Source: Saururus chinensis
Taxonomy: Eukaryota > Streptophyta > Magnoliopsida > Piperales > Saururaceae
DNA length: 64,000 nt
Reading direction: 5' to 3'
NCBI GenBank assembly: GCA_035235625.1
Contig: CP141142.1
Span: forward strand, 17,990,995-18,054,994
In this document: positions 12,198-23,227 of the stretch, in pieces
How the letters are laid out: every line of letters starts with the position of its first letter
Position numbering within the stretch: the stretch's first letter is position 1
The notes under the pieces: model-generated
Database searches by the model: none
The model's input: only the letters and a program-made list of their open reading frames with translations
Told to the model about the DNA's origin: nothing
Translations under genes and position numbers: made by a program

Positions 12198-14879
12198 TCT
12201 AAGAACATATGAATCATATGTTTAGTTTATTACCTGATTTCTTTGTCAAAATTATGTCAAGAAACCATGTGTAAGCAATGAATCATAGAATTTGATTTGA
12301 GGTTGTTGTGGTTGAGTCATATTTGGAATTGACATATTTGAAAAATAGGAGTGTGTGTTCTTATTGATCAAGGTGAAAGACTAAAGAATGTGTAGAGTTT
12401 TGAAGCTTATTTAGATCACATTGGCATACAAAGATCACTTGGAAAAGGTTAAGAAGTGATTCGAGTGGTTTCAAAGCAATTTAAGTTAAAATGGCAAAAA
12501 TATAAAAAATTAGGTAGAATGATCAATTGGTGCAAAATTGTGAAGGAGAAACAATCGACTGCGTGTTAATTCAAAATTGTGCAAAATTAAACTGAGAATT
12601 ATCGATCGATTGCTCTCACAATCAATCGACTGATTGAAGAATTGTGCACATTAGAAATGTTAACCGATCGATCATTGTTTAAAAGGATCGATCGTTGCAA
12701 GAACAATTTGCCTAAATTAAGACCTTTTGATTTCCATTTCATTTCTTATTCAGGTACAAGTCTTTAAACGAGTTGATGAGCAATATAAGGGTTATGAAAT
12801 CCAAAAATTGGAGAGAATAAAACCTAGAGAAGAAACGAGAAAAGAGGGTTTACACCTTTTCTTATTCAGGTACAACGGAAGGAGCTGATACACAAAATAT
12901 TCAAAGAGGAGTTGCAGCATGACTTCAATATAAGATTCAAGATTTTCACAAGGCCAATGTCAAAACAACAATAGGAGATTCTTGATACTTAAGATTTGGC
13001 AAAAAAATTCATGCAATTGACAACATTGGCAAATTTTCAAAATTGGGGATTTAGGGTCAAAATTGATTGTTGTTCCAGTTGACAATTTTGATTTACTCAG
13101 GGCAATCTACCTTAGGTTCCATTTTATATTTGTTTTGATATAAAAAAATTTAGGGTTTATTTTAAATTCAAAATTTTAAATTTGGCATATATTTCAATGT
13201 AGTTTGAACTTCTAGGTTGGTTAATCTTATTATATGTTTATTTCCACTCTAAGCTTTGCTCTAGGTTAATTTATGTGTCAATTCATCTAGATGGGGAGAA
13301 CAAAGAAGAAAAAGACACTAGAGTCAAGCCTTGGGGATCCTATATCTTCTAGTAGTGGTTCAGATCGGGTTAGACCTATTAGATGTGAGAGGAGTCTGAT
13401 CCCTATACCTTTAGAGACTACCATGGATTGGATAGAGGAAAGACCAATTTGGATGGACTATTTTTCCACTATTTCCACCACTGTATAACTGATGTACCCT
13501 AAGCTTGTCAGATAGTGGTATGCATCCTCCGCTTGGAGGATGATGGTGCACTTGTATGAGCTACTGCAGCAGTTGAGGTGAGAATAACACCTGATGTTAT
13601 TGCCACTATTACTAGATGTGAGAGGATTGAGCTAACATTTCAATTTCTTGGATATGCCTTTTCCACTCGACGGTGAGTTGTCTGCTACTTTGCTTAGTTT
13701 GCCACGAGGTCCTAAGCTTGAGGTCTCATTGCCGGCATATTCAATGACATGGAAATTTAGGTTACTACATGTGATTGCTCATTATGATATTTGGAGTGGG
13801 AAGAAGGAGAGAGCATAGAGAACAATGGTTAGACTAATACATCTTTTCTCCCAGCCACATTTAGTGTTTTATTTATCGTCTGTCCTTTTAGGGACGATCA
13901 TGGAGTTTTTGCATGGCCACATTCATGAGATGTTAACATATCCATAAATCCTATGCCAGATCTTTATAGCAGTACATGTGAGAGTTCCTAGGATAGAGCC
14001 AACTATACATGGATGAAACCTATTGACCATAGAGTGGTTTGCTAGATACAACCTCACCATCAAGGTGATGAGCATAAACCCTAGGGAGCACATGATGGAG
14101 TTGAGGGAGCAGATGTTTTAGATCAACCACCACCTACTGATGATGACCATTTAGTGACAATGGAGGAGTTTCGACAATTTCAACGTGTTGTACTTCAGCG
14201 GGTATCTTCCTTTGATCACTTGATCCGATCACACTTTCCACGAGCTAACAATGAGGGGGAGCAGAGTGGAGATGATGATACAACTGTAGACTGATTGTGC
14301 TTGTTTATGTATTTTTATCACTTTTCATGTGTTTCATCTAATTAAAACTTGTTTAGTTTGATTATGTTTTAATATGACGATGAGATGTTGTTGAAACTGA
14401 TTTTATTATGGGATATGTGTTGGACATGTGTTGCTTTAATGGTTTAATTTTATTTCATTTCTATATGTGATGATTATAACTTGATGGAGCTTTTATTGGT
14501 TATTTTATTAATTAAACCTTTAACTGTTTGTCTACATGGGAGAAGTGATTAATAAAAATCAAAGTGCTTATCTTTCTATATGACTAGATAGTGTGATGCA
14601 AATTAGTTTCATTCTAAGTGTGCAGGATAAGTACAAGTTTATTCAAGGCTTTTTAAGCTCAATTCTAAATTAATGAGTTAAAGTTAATTGAGTTTTTGTA
14701 GTGTCATATTATTTTGTACAATTAGAAAGCCAATGCACTTTGACAAGAGTTGTAATTTTATTTTGATTTTCAAACTATAGTGTTTTGACAAGAAATTGCC
14801 CAATTAGCAAATTGTAAGAACATATGAGTCATATTATCTAGTTTATTAGCAAATTTCTTTATCAAAATTATGTCAATAC
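12198..14879 (+). mobile_element. Non-autonomous LTR element, family 1 LTRs
   Basis: A family-1 LTR runs from 12198 (TCTAAGAACATATGAATC) to about 13000. A family-1 LTR start reappears at 14813 (TGTAAGAACATATGAGTC) and can be followed for about 65 bases. Between them lies a body of about 1.8 kb with no copia gag or pol motif. The same body sits beside the LTR at 57372-58640 in opposite orientation. This is the layout of a LARD-type passenger that relies on copia relatives for replication. It is broken and incomplete at its 3' end. MULE-A begins 120 bases further right. Confidence 0.65.
13291..14295 (+). mobile_element. Body frame of the non-autonomous element
   Basis: Starts at ATG 13291 (MGRTKKKKTLESS) with a basic N-terminus. 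It includes the block WIEERPIWMDYFSTISTTV, recognisable again at 59950-60060 on the minus strand, and closes near 14295 with an acidic tail. The shared blocks suggest an ancestral protein, but I do not recognise its function. It is broken, with several breaks. Confidence 0.45.
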
Positions 14880-15479
14880 TTCATATTTTATTTTGAGTTG
14901 ACTATTGATTCGGACCTACCATCATTCTTTCATGAAGTTGAAATTTTAAATTGGTTTAATGAAGTAAATTAGTTGTAGTTTCTTCTTTTTTACTCAGACA
15001 TTTTCCCATATTCCCTGACCCAACATGTAAATAATTTGTAATCCCTAGTTTAGTGAAAAAAATGCTACCAAACTGGGCTTTATATGATATTCAAAAAATG
15101 AGGGACTAAAATACCCTTTATAAAGGGTTTATGGTTTTAAATCATGTTATCCACTGATGAAGGAGCATAAACCCAAAGGAAACTAGAAGTTCAATGTAAG
15201 TTCCAATTTCCAACTAGCGATTTCCAAACACAACCAGTCAAAAGCAAGAAGTCCAGTGCAAGCTCCTATTTCTAACTCACCACTTCCAAAATCCAACTAG
15301 TCAAATGTGAGTTTTGGCCATCAAGTGCTTTTTGGCAAGAGGTTCTCAAATTGCCCTCTAGAAGTTGTGTCATCTTGGATAGCCATAGAAGGGCCAATCC
15401 AACAGAGTTCACCTACAGTAGCAGTCAACGACTGCTATAGATAGTAACATGATTGGTAAAGTCATCCTCGTACCCTAAT

Positions 15480-15830
15480 TTTATTTTTGTCGTTACAAAT
15501 ACACGCTAAGTTTGCATATCATGTTTTTGATAACACGATAATAAATACATCTAGGTAAGGGCATCCTCACACCTTAGTTTTAGTTAAGTAGTTACGAATA
15601 CACGCTAAGTTCATATATCATGTATTTGATAATCGATAGTCATTACACGCATATACATGTATTGCATGTATATCATGTTATACAACATGTGTATATAGTA
15701 TTAGCAAGGTCAAGTCTTATTGACAAGTTGTGTTATAATTTATGTGAATGCAAACACATCATGTTATCGATAACACAAGTTTATGTAGCTTGTATATGGC
15801 ATTTTCTTGGGCAGTTACAACAGCGAAATG
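15480..15830. repeat. Palindrome-rich subterminal block of MULE-A (left)
   Basis: Repeats of TATCATGTTTTTGATAACACG and TATCATGTTATACAACATGTG type, each a near-palindrome built on GTGTTATCGATAACAC. Related blocks lie at 24530-25130, 25910-26130 and 29150-29430, all within MULE-A, and in MULE-B at 52230-52800. Confidence 0.65.
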
Positions 15831-16598
15831 AGCACAAGATTTTTCCCTGTTACATTGGTAGTTACATAATTTGAATGATCATGGGGTATTTATTGAGATA
15901 TTAATATTTGTCTAATCGACCTTGCGGATCACTAGATTGCTCTCATAACTTACACTTTCAACAAGTAAGAATTAAGAGTTCTAGCTTCTTTTCGCAGAAA
16001 TTTTTCATTAAGCAGAAATGATTAAAACCTAATTATAACTCAATTTTCTCTCTCAAAATATCAATCAATCAACCATCAATAAATCCATATATGAATAAAA
16101 CAATTTACATGGAAAACCCCAACAAGGGTAAAAAACCATGGTAGTTTCGAAGGCACCAAATCAATGGACTAGAAACTAGACTTTTGGATCATTGTTGTTA
16201 GCCTTCAAGTCTTCTCCAAGTACTTGAAATTTTCTCATCCTTGCCTTGTCTCTATCTCCTTCTAGTCCTTAATAAACACATTTTACTATCTTGACTTTGG
16301 CCTCATGGAAATCTTCAATCTTCCATTTAAGACATGCCACAACTCATCTTTGAATACTCTGTGTGATAGCTTCTTTAGCTAAGGATTTGTTTCTTCAATT
16401 CACCAAAGATCTCCAATACAAAGCTCAAGTGAATTCTCCTCTGGAAAACAATAAGCAAAGGTGTAAAGACTCTTTTTCTTTTTCCTCTAGGTTTTTATCT
16501 CTGAAATTTTATGATTTCATAACCCTTATATTTCTCATTAAGTCAATTTACATATAAGGAATGGAATAAAAATTTGAAGGTCTAGATTTAGGTAAAGT

Positions 16599-16929
16599 TG
16601 ATGTGCCCGATGCAGGCACAATCGGTACCTAGGAGAATTGCGCAGGGAAAGGGGAGAAATATTGAAGAAAGGGGAGAAGTCTGAGAATCACCAAATTGCA
16701 TAAAATCCAACCAAAAGAAAAGGCCACCCCCATATAGGAGATGACCACCTAGGGAACCGGACCACCTAAACCATCCTGGTCCAATTTACATTAAATAACC
16801 CAGTTAGTGGGTCGGCTACCCCGGCCACTAACCCAGACTATAATAAAGCATTACAATAACAAAATAAATAGTTCTATGCCATAGAATAATAAAAGAGAGT
16901 ATGAGCATCGTGCACAATCGTACACAACA
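16599..16929 (-). repeat. Chromovirus 3' LTR
   Basis: Left member of the LTR pair. On the plus strand it runs from TGATGTGCCCGATGCAGG to CGTACACAACA. On the minus strand it has TG...CA ends (TGTTGTGTACG...GGCACATCA). Confidence 0.95.
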
Positions 16930-16960
16930 CTCCACCACACTTCCGCTAGTCGACTTGTCC

Positions 16961-17428
16961 TCAAGGCGACCAAGCTGGATAACGAGCCAAGAAATCATCC
17001 CCAAGCATCCACATCGCATCCTCCAGGGGCTGACCCTGCCAAGAAACCAAAACCTTAGTAACAATGCAACCCGAGCGACGAACCCACCTCTTCTCAAGCA
17101 CAGACGCAGGGGCAGGATCAGGCGGCAGAACAGGGCCCATCGGTGGCGGAGGAGATGCATCCACGGCCAAGTTTCGATCACCAACAAACCTGCGAAGGCG
17201 AGACACATGGAACACAGGATGGACCAAGGAAGCAGGCGGCAAGGAAAGGCGGTAAGCAACCGGACCAACGCGAGCCTCCACCAGATATGGACCATGAAAC
17301 CTGGGAGTGAGCTTGGAGTGCTCGAGCTGAAATAAAGTAGTCTGGCGTTGTGGTAAGACAGAGACATAAACCAAGTCACCAACTTGGAACTCCCGATCAG
17401 TACGGCGGCCATCATAGAGCTGTTTCAT
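16961..17428 (-). mobile_element. Chromovirus integrase C-terminus and chromodomain
   Basis: Encodes the post-catalytic integrase region (FQVGDLVYVSVLPQRQTTL, then LTPRFHGPYLVEARVGPVAY, the GPY/F module). It is followed by a chromodomain-like block, VTKVLVSWQGQPLEDAMW. In chromoviruses this module steers integration toward marked heterochromatin. It is part of the broken element at 16599-23227. Confidence 0.85.
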
Positions 17429-18493
17429 CTAATTATGAGCCTCAGCAAGATTCATCTTTAATTGACGCAAGACCTCATCACTGGTTTGTAGCATATAATC
17501 CACCTCAGCCACCGAAGATCGATGCGGGACATACGACAAAATCATAGGGGGAGGACGGCCATACAACTCCTTGAATGGAGTGAAGCCCGCACGTGTGTGA
17601 TAGGCAGTATTATAGGACCACTCTGCCCATGGAAGAAGCTGCAACCAACGGCGAGGCTGTGACATCGTGAAGCACCGCAAGTACTGCTCCAAACAACAGT
17701 TGACGACTTCCGTCTGCCCATCCGTCTGAGAATGATATGTAGTGCTCATGTGAAGGGACGTACCCTGTAAGGCAAAGAACTTCTACCAAAACTGAGAAAG
17801 GAAGATATGATCATGATCAGACACAATGGTACGAGGCATACCATGAAGTTTCGCCACCTCCCAAACATACAGGTCCGCCACCGTTTTAGCAGTGAAGGGG
17901 TGACCCAATGCATAGAAGTGAGCATACTTAGACAGACGGTCAACCACCACCATGATCACCGATTTACCTTGCACTAGCGGCTAGGCCTCCACAAAGTCCA
18001 TCGATACATCCTCCCATACTTTGTCAGGAATGGGTAGGGGTTGGAGCAACCCAGCTGGAGAAGTGGTAGCAGCCTTGGCGCGCTGACAAATATCACAAGC
18101 CGTCACATACTCATGCACAGCCCAACAAACCCCCAACCATAAGAAACTCTGGCTGACCCGCTTGTAATTGCGAAAACCCCCCTCATGACCAGCAACTAGA
18201 GAGTCATGGAAATGAGATATAATGCGGTGGCAAAGATCAGCGACATTAGGAACCCACAAGCGATCTTTCCAGAACAACAAATCATCCCGCCAAGTGTAAA
18301 ACGGCTGCTGAAGGGCAGTGATCAAAGTCTGTGTCGAAGCATCAGAACAGTAGGCATGCTTTAACTCATCAATAAAGGGACAAGAGAGCATGGAGAATGT
18401 GAAGCACGACCCCGGGGCAGGTAAACGAGAAAGAGCGTCGGCCACTGTGTTCTCTGACCCCTTCTTATAGACCACTTCATAATCATAACCCAA
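17429..18493 (-). mobile_element. Chromovirus integrase region
   Basis: Shows the HHCC zinc-finger region (GHEGGFRNYKRV ... VTACDICQRAK), the start of the catalytic core (WEDVSMDFVEA), the second aspartate region ([12 protein letters not shown]) and the glutamate region (YHSQTDGQTEVVN). This order is typical of Ty3/gypsy integrase, which joins the element DNA to the host chromosome. Part of the broken element. Confidence 0.85.
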
Positions 18494-18499
18494 AAGTTT

Positions 18500-19049
18500 A
18501 CTAACCCAACACTACTGAGATGGAGTGGACACCCGCTGTTCAAGGAAATACTTCAATGGTTGATGGTCAGTACGAATCAGGAACCATCAACCCAAGAGGT
18601 ACGGTCTCCATTTGGTGACGACATGGATGATGGCCAGCATTTCCTTCTCATAGACGGACAGTGACAAGGATCGGCCCGCTAGCGCCTTGCTGAAATAGGC
18701 GATGGGACGCTCATCCTGTAACAAAACTGCCCCTAAGCTCTTGGAGGTTAGTTGGCATGATATCTTGAGAAACCTCAATAACTGCTCTTGGGGGGCCCTT
18801 GGGGGGCGTACCGGTACAAGGTGCTCGAAGAATGGTCGGAGAGAAGAGTGCCCGGCCCAGAGCCTTCCAACCGGACGCGCTGGCCCTAGAGCTCAAAGTC
18901 CATCCACATCTCCCGAAAGTTCCAAATAACATCACCGAGCTCTTGCAGCATTGCACACCTAACACAATGTCTGCCCCTTTGGTTGGTAGCAGGAAGAGAT
19001 CAGTGACAAATGCATGGCCCTGTATAGACAAAGTAACCTGCGCACACAC
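18500..19049 (-). mobile_element. Chromovirus protease and RNase H remnants
   Basis: Frames with an aspartic-protease-like segment (FVTDLFLLPTKGADIVLGVQ) and an RNase H segment (SLGAVLLQDERPIAYFSKAL, then YEKEMLAIIHVVTKWRPYL). These are the usual Ty3/gypsy pol parts between gag and integrase. Part of the broken element. Confidence 0.75.
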
Positions 19050-19183
19050 CCCATTGCTCTGGAGGTGCTTGCCATCTCCAATCAGTACATCAAAGGGTTT
19101 GGAGTCCGATACGAAACACCCAAGGCAGTTGGCGACCCTGTCATTAATAAAATTGTGAGTAGAACCACTGTCGATCAGGATAG

Positions 19184-20473
19184 CTACCTGTTGGGCTTGA
19201 GGAACCCCTGGATGCGCATCATGCGAGGTGTAAAGGCTCCAGAGAATGCATGCACGGATATCTCCGGTACGAGCTCATCACCGGCGAATAGGGCAGAGCT
19301 GTCAGAACCGTCGTCGCCTTCGTCAATTTCTTCCACCAGAAGGCTGCCCTTAACAGAATAGCGATGCCCAGGTACGAATTTTTCGTCACATCGGAAACAA
19401 AGTCCCTTCGAACGACATTCCTCCATTTGAGCCGGAGTGAGACGTCGCACGATAGGACAAGCAGGAATGGTGGGCTGAATTGGGCGACCCGGTGTAGAAC
19501 TACTGAGGGGCGGGGGTAAGGGATTGGCGCTAGGAACAGAATGAGCCAACTGCCCCAGTCGCCCTCGTTTGCGCTGTCTGGCCAATTTTTCCTCTTCGAT
19601 ACGAGCATGACACACCACTTCCCGCATGTTGGCACAAGAAAAATGTCGCATCTCTTCCGAAATTTCAGGTTTGAGGCCTCGCTTGAATGTGCCCACCAGG
19701 GCGGCCACCGGCCAATCGGGCAACCGGTTTGCCACCTTCATGAATTCCATATAGTATGCACGGACGGTGGTAGTCTGGCTTAGGGATGACAACATCTCAT
19801 TAAAATCCTGGAACTCATTTGGCCCAAATTGCACACAGAGTTCATCAGCGAAGGCCGCCCAAGTCGGATAGCGCACTTCTTTCTCAAAGCTTTGGAACCA
19901 GACCAAGGCGTCGCCATCCAAGTGAAAGGCCGCAATGCCCAAGCGTTCAGCCTCAGAGTGCTTTCCTTGATAGGCAAAAAATTTCTCCGCCTTATACAAC
20001 CACTCCACCGGATCATCATCCCCGTTATAGCGAGGGAACTGTAGGCGAGCGAGGCATGGTTCAGCGCCCCCTTGTTGACCCCTGCCATGCCTAGGAAACT
20101 CGTCCCCCTCTTCAGCAACATCCTAGAATTGGTTCAGATGGGGCGGCATCATATGGGCATTTTCGCGAACACCTGGCGTGCCTCGCGTGTCCCAGGTCTG
20201 GCGTCTTCCTCCCAACACTGGCTAACCATCGCCATAACGCGCCGGGTAGGGCTGTACTCCGATGTGGATGTCGGCCGGCACTGGGGGGTCTAGAAGGAAC
20301 GGCTCTGGAGGCTGCAAGGGCCCACCCTTCTCTGGAGTAGTTGATGCTGGTACAGGCAGGAAAGGGATGACGCGCGTTTCCCATGCGTCCTACCTTGTCG
20401 TCATGTTGGCCATGCCTGTATTAAGGTTTTGCAATGCCGAGAGTATCCCTGACAGCTTGGCGTCGCTGACCAT
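19184..20473 (-). mobile_element. Chromovirus gag
   Basis: Retrotransposon gag domain with the plant chromovirus pattern (EWLYKAEKFFAYQGKHSEAE, then FHLDGDALVWFQSFE and PTWAAFADELCVQFGP). Downstream is a zinc-knuckle-like block of the CFRCDEKFVPGHR type. Gag forms the particle shell. A family-2 LTR has inserted in the 5' end of this gag, leaving its first codons beyond 22807. Confidence 0.8.
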
Positions 20474-21234
20474 GGAGTTGGCCTTCGGGCTGTCCGGTTA
20501 CGCTTAACCAGAGTGGGTTAAGGGTAATCTAGTAATTTGTGATTAAGTGTCGGGGGCTTCTAGGGATGAAACCCCTGTGGATGGGTAGAGCTCGGAGTAA
20601 TGAGCGTGACGAATCAAAGAACGCGCGAAACGGAGGTCCGGAGCAAAAGCTACAGCCTCGGGAAGCGTGCTGCATGGGCGGGGCCCACTCAAAAAGAACG
20701 GGATAACCTACCCATGTGTGGTCTTGTATCGAAGGGCTCGCCAATACGAGTCCATCGGTATGTAGAACGCGCGATTCTGACTTCGGGGTAAGAAGATATC
20801 GCGCGTTGAAGTTTAGGTATTTTTGGATTAAAATAATATAGAAAATATATTATTTTAATCATATGGGACGAAATAGCTGGTGTCAGCATGACGCCAGCGG
20901 ATGGCATCAGCCGTGCCGCCCGACGTGTGGCATGGCGCCGCGTAGTAGCGGGGCCCGCACGACATCCCGCGTGGATGCAGGACGGGGCCTGCTTCGCGGG
21001 CAAGCTCCCGCACGCGGCCAGCGCATCGCATGCTGTGCAGACGCGCGACACGTGGCGCGCGCGGCCCGGGGGCGTCTCTTACGCCCTTGGCTTCTTCCTC
21101 TATAAATATGGATCCCGTTCAGTTTCCGGGGGAGTTTCCGGACTCATTTGGAGTCCGTTTTCTTCCATTCTTGAGGCGTTCCTAGCTAATTCAAGGGTGA
21201 TCTACGCAATGGCATGGTCCATTCCTCAAGTTGG

Positions 21235-21560
21235 TGCTCCTATAAGGGAGGAACGACCCAGGGCAAGAGGAGGCTATGTCCGCCGCCCTCCTGCCCCGAG
21301 AGTGAGAGAGAGATGGCCCGGAGAGAGAGGAGGCTCCGTCCTCTGTTACCGGGCCAGATCAAGAGAAGTGGCCCGATATAGGGGAGGCTCCGTCCTCCAC
21401 CAAAGGGCCACGATGTGTGAAGGACACCCCGAGTAGGGGAGGTTCTGTCCGCCGCCCACGGGCGTAGAAAACAAGGCTTCCGGGAAGGGGGAGAGTTGGT
21501 CGGGTTGTCTTCGGTAGAAGCGGTAGAACGTGCGGGGGCTAGAGGAGGCTCTATCCACTA
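21235..21560 (+). repeat. GGAGGCTCCGTCC-type imperfect tandem repeat
   Basis: Five imperfect units of roughly 55-75 bp, each centred on GGAGGCTCCGTCC or a variant (GGAGGCTATGTCCGCC, GGAGGTTCTGTCCGCC, GGAGGCTCTATCC). Related but more diverged units occur in the other family-2 LTR at about 27540-28020. Confidence 0.65.
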
Positions 21561-21684
21561 TCTCCAGTTCCGAGGGGGAGGATGCCCAGAAACGTGCATC
21601 CCGAATACTGCTACCTCGAGTGACATCAGGGGAGTAAGGGTTTATTACCTCTTATTTTAATTATAGAATGCATGTGCTAGTTAT

Positions 21685-22150
21685 AAGGTGTGTCATCTCG
21701 CTCTGGGTTAGAGAGAGACGGGCTGTGCGTGTGTTATATTATGATATGTGTTGCTTATATGCCATGTTGTGTGCCGTCTCGCTCTGGGTGAGAGAGAGAC
21801 GGGTTGTGTGTGGGTTTATATATATATTGTTATGCTATGCTTATATGCATGATGTGTGCCGTCTCCCTCTGGGTTAGAGAGAGACGGGTTGTGTGTGTGT
21901 TTACATTATGTTATGCTATGCTTATATGCCATGATGTGTGTTGTCTCGCTCTGGGATAGAGAGAGACGTGTTGTGTGTGGGTTTATATATATATTGTTAT
22001 GCTATGCTTATATGCATGATGTGTGCCGTCTCCCTTTGGGTTAGAGAGAGACGGGTTGTGTGTGTGTTTACATTATGTTATGCTATGCTTATATGCCACG
22101 ATGTGTGTTGTCTCGCTCTGGGATAGAGAGAGACATGTTGTGTGTGTGTT
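21685..22150 (+). repeat. 83-bp tandem repeat with hairpin core
   Basis: About five and a half units of 82-85 bp. Each has GTCTCGCTCTGGG, a short loop, AGAGAGAGAC, then a TATGCTATGCTTATATGC spacer. Alternate units resemble each other more (spacer TTTATATATATATTG versus TTTACATTATG), giving a dimer of about 167 bp. The core is self-complementary (GTCTCGCTCT with AGAGAGAGAC). The repeated 60-residue peptides that can be translated here are artefacts of the repeat. Confidence 0.85.
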
Positions 22151-22425
22151 GGGTCTCAGCTCAGTGATGGAGCGAAACCTGTGATTGTGTTCCATCTCAC
22201 TCTATGATAGAGCAAGACGTGTGATGCGTGCGGTCTCGGCTAAGTGATATAGCGAGACATGTGATGTGTGTGGTCTCGGCTCAGTGATGGAGCGAGACGT
22301 GTGATGTGTGGTCTTGCTCTAAGATAAAGTGAGGAATGTTGTGATGGTCTTGCTCTGGGATAGAGTGAGGCATGTTGTGGTGGTTGTGTGGTGCTCGTCT
22401 CTATGATAGAGCGAGATGTGTGTTG
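22150..22425 (+). repeat. ~40-bp tandem repeat with hairpin core
   Basis: About seven units continuing from the 83-bp array, each keeping only the hairpin part: GGTCTCGGCTCAGTGATGG, then AGCGAGAC, then GTGTGATG. The pairing arms GTCTCGGCT and AGCGAGAC are kept even where both sides change. Confidence 0.8.
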
Positions 22426-22897
22426 CCGGTGTTTTATCGGGCTTTCGTGTAACTCTGATTAAATATTCGGAGATACGTATTTTATACATATGTGTTTTTG
22501 GTGTGCCAGTTGTATGTAGTAGCCAAGAGGCAGAACTATGTCTGGATCCGATCGTATCGGAGTAACATCGTGGATGTTAGCCGATATGTACGTAGGCAAC
22601 CAACGGCAATGCAATGTTGGCCCGGTCTGAATTAGTTATATAATTAGGCAGTTCTTGCCTATGCGCAACGGAGCACTAAAGTTCCATAGCACATAGAGGA
22701 ACGTGAAGACTCTCGCACTCAGAGTGTGCCGCTTTTGGTTCTGGGTTTGGTTTTCATCGATTTTTGAACCCCCGGCCCGGGTCGGTTCTCGGGTCGGGGC
22801 ATCACAACGCTGGAGCCTCCTTCTCTGAAGGCACCTCCTGCACAACCGCTTGTTTGCCACGAGCCATGGCCGGGGATCGCAAATGCTCCGATACCAA

Positions 22898-23227
22898 TGA
22901 TGTGCCTGATGCAGGCACAATCGGTACCTAGGAGAATTGCGCAGGGAAAGGGGAGAAATATTGAAGAAAGGGGAGAAGTATGAGAATCACCAAATTGCAT
23001 AAAATCCAACCAAAAGCAAAGGCTGCCCCATATAGGAGACGACCACCTAGGGAACCGGACCACCTAAACCATCCTGGTCCGGTTTACACCAAATAACCTA
23101 GTTAGTGGGTCGGCTACCCCGGCCACTAACCCAGACTATAATAAAGTATTACAATAACAAAGTAAATAGTTCTATGCCATAGAATAATAAAAGAGAGTAT
23201 GAACATCATGCACAATCGTACACAACA
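22898..23227 (-). repeat. Chromovirus 5' LTR
   Basis: Right member of the LTR pair, 330 bp. The primer-binding site lies immediately to its left on the plus strand, which fixes the element orientation as minus. Confidence 0.95.

Larger units (their letters stand above)
20491..22806 (+). mobile_element. LTR family 2, solo, nested in the chromovirus
   Basis: About 2.3 kb with no coding domain, beginning TGTCCGGTTACGCTTAACC and ending GGGTCGGGGCATCACA. Its order of blocks matches 26767-28866 in inverted orientation: a shared CGATACGATCGGATC block, AGCAGTATTCGG against AGCAGCATTCGG, and a TATA box (CTATAAATATGG at about 21101, plus strand). The TATA direction suggests transcription on the plus strand, with a very long leader in which GGAGGCTCCGTCC-type repeats and a hairpin tandem array lie. 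I see no convincing target duplication. With no internal region or second LTR, a solo LTR is the simplest reading. Confidence 0.7.
16599..23227 (-). mobile_element. Ty3/gypsy chromovirus, broken, nested
   Basis: A full-ended element on the minus strand. The LTRs are 331 bp (16599-16929, 3') and 330 bp (22898-23227, 5'), flanked by a perfect 5-bp target duplication AAAGT (16594-16598 and 23228-23232). Next to the 5' LTR, the minus strand reads TTGGTATCGGAGCATT, close to the initiator-Met tRNA primer site. A purine-rich tract (GGAAGTGTGGTGGAG) precedes the 3' LTR. Parts seen in order are gag, protease, RNase H, integrase and a C-terminal chromodomain, so this is the chromovirus branch. The coding region is broken, with several breaks. 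By eye the LTRs differ at about 15 of 330 sites, mostly transitions. At the rice LTR rate (1.3e-8 per site per year) that is very roughly 1.5-2 million years. A 2.3-kb LTR of another family has inserted in its 5' part. Confidence 0.92.

Noticed and set aside
16901-17335. Plus-strand frames opposite chromovirus integrase
   Set aside because: Shadows of the minus-strand element. No independent domain.
21668-22126. Three overlapping ~62-residue frames with repeated peptide (SLWVRERRVV type)
   Set aside because: They are the 83-bp tandem repeat read as protein. The repeat unit, not selection on codons, explains the similarity.
20499-22811. ACGCT at 20499-20503 and 22807-22811 as a target duplication of the nested LTR
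   Set aside because: Alignment with the family-2 copy at 26767-28866 puts the left ACGCT inside the LTR (GTTACGCTTAACC against GATTATGCCTAACC), so the match is probably chance.
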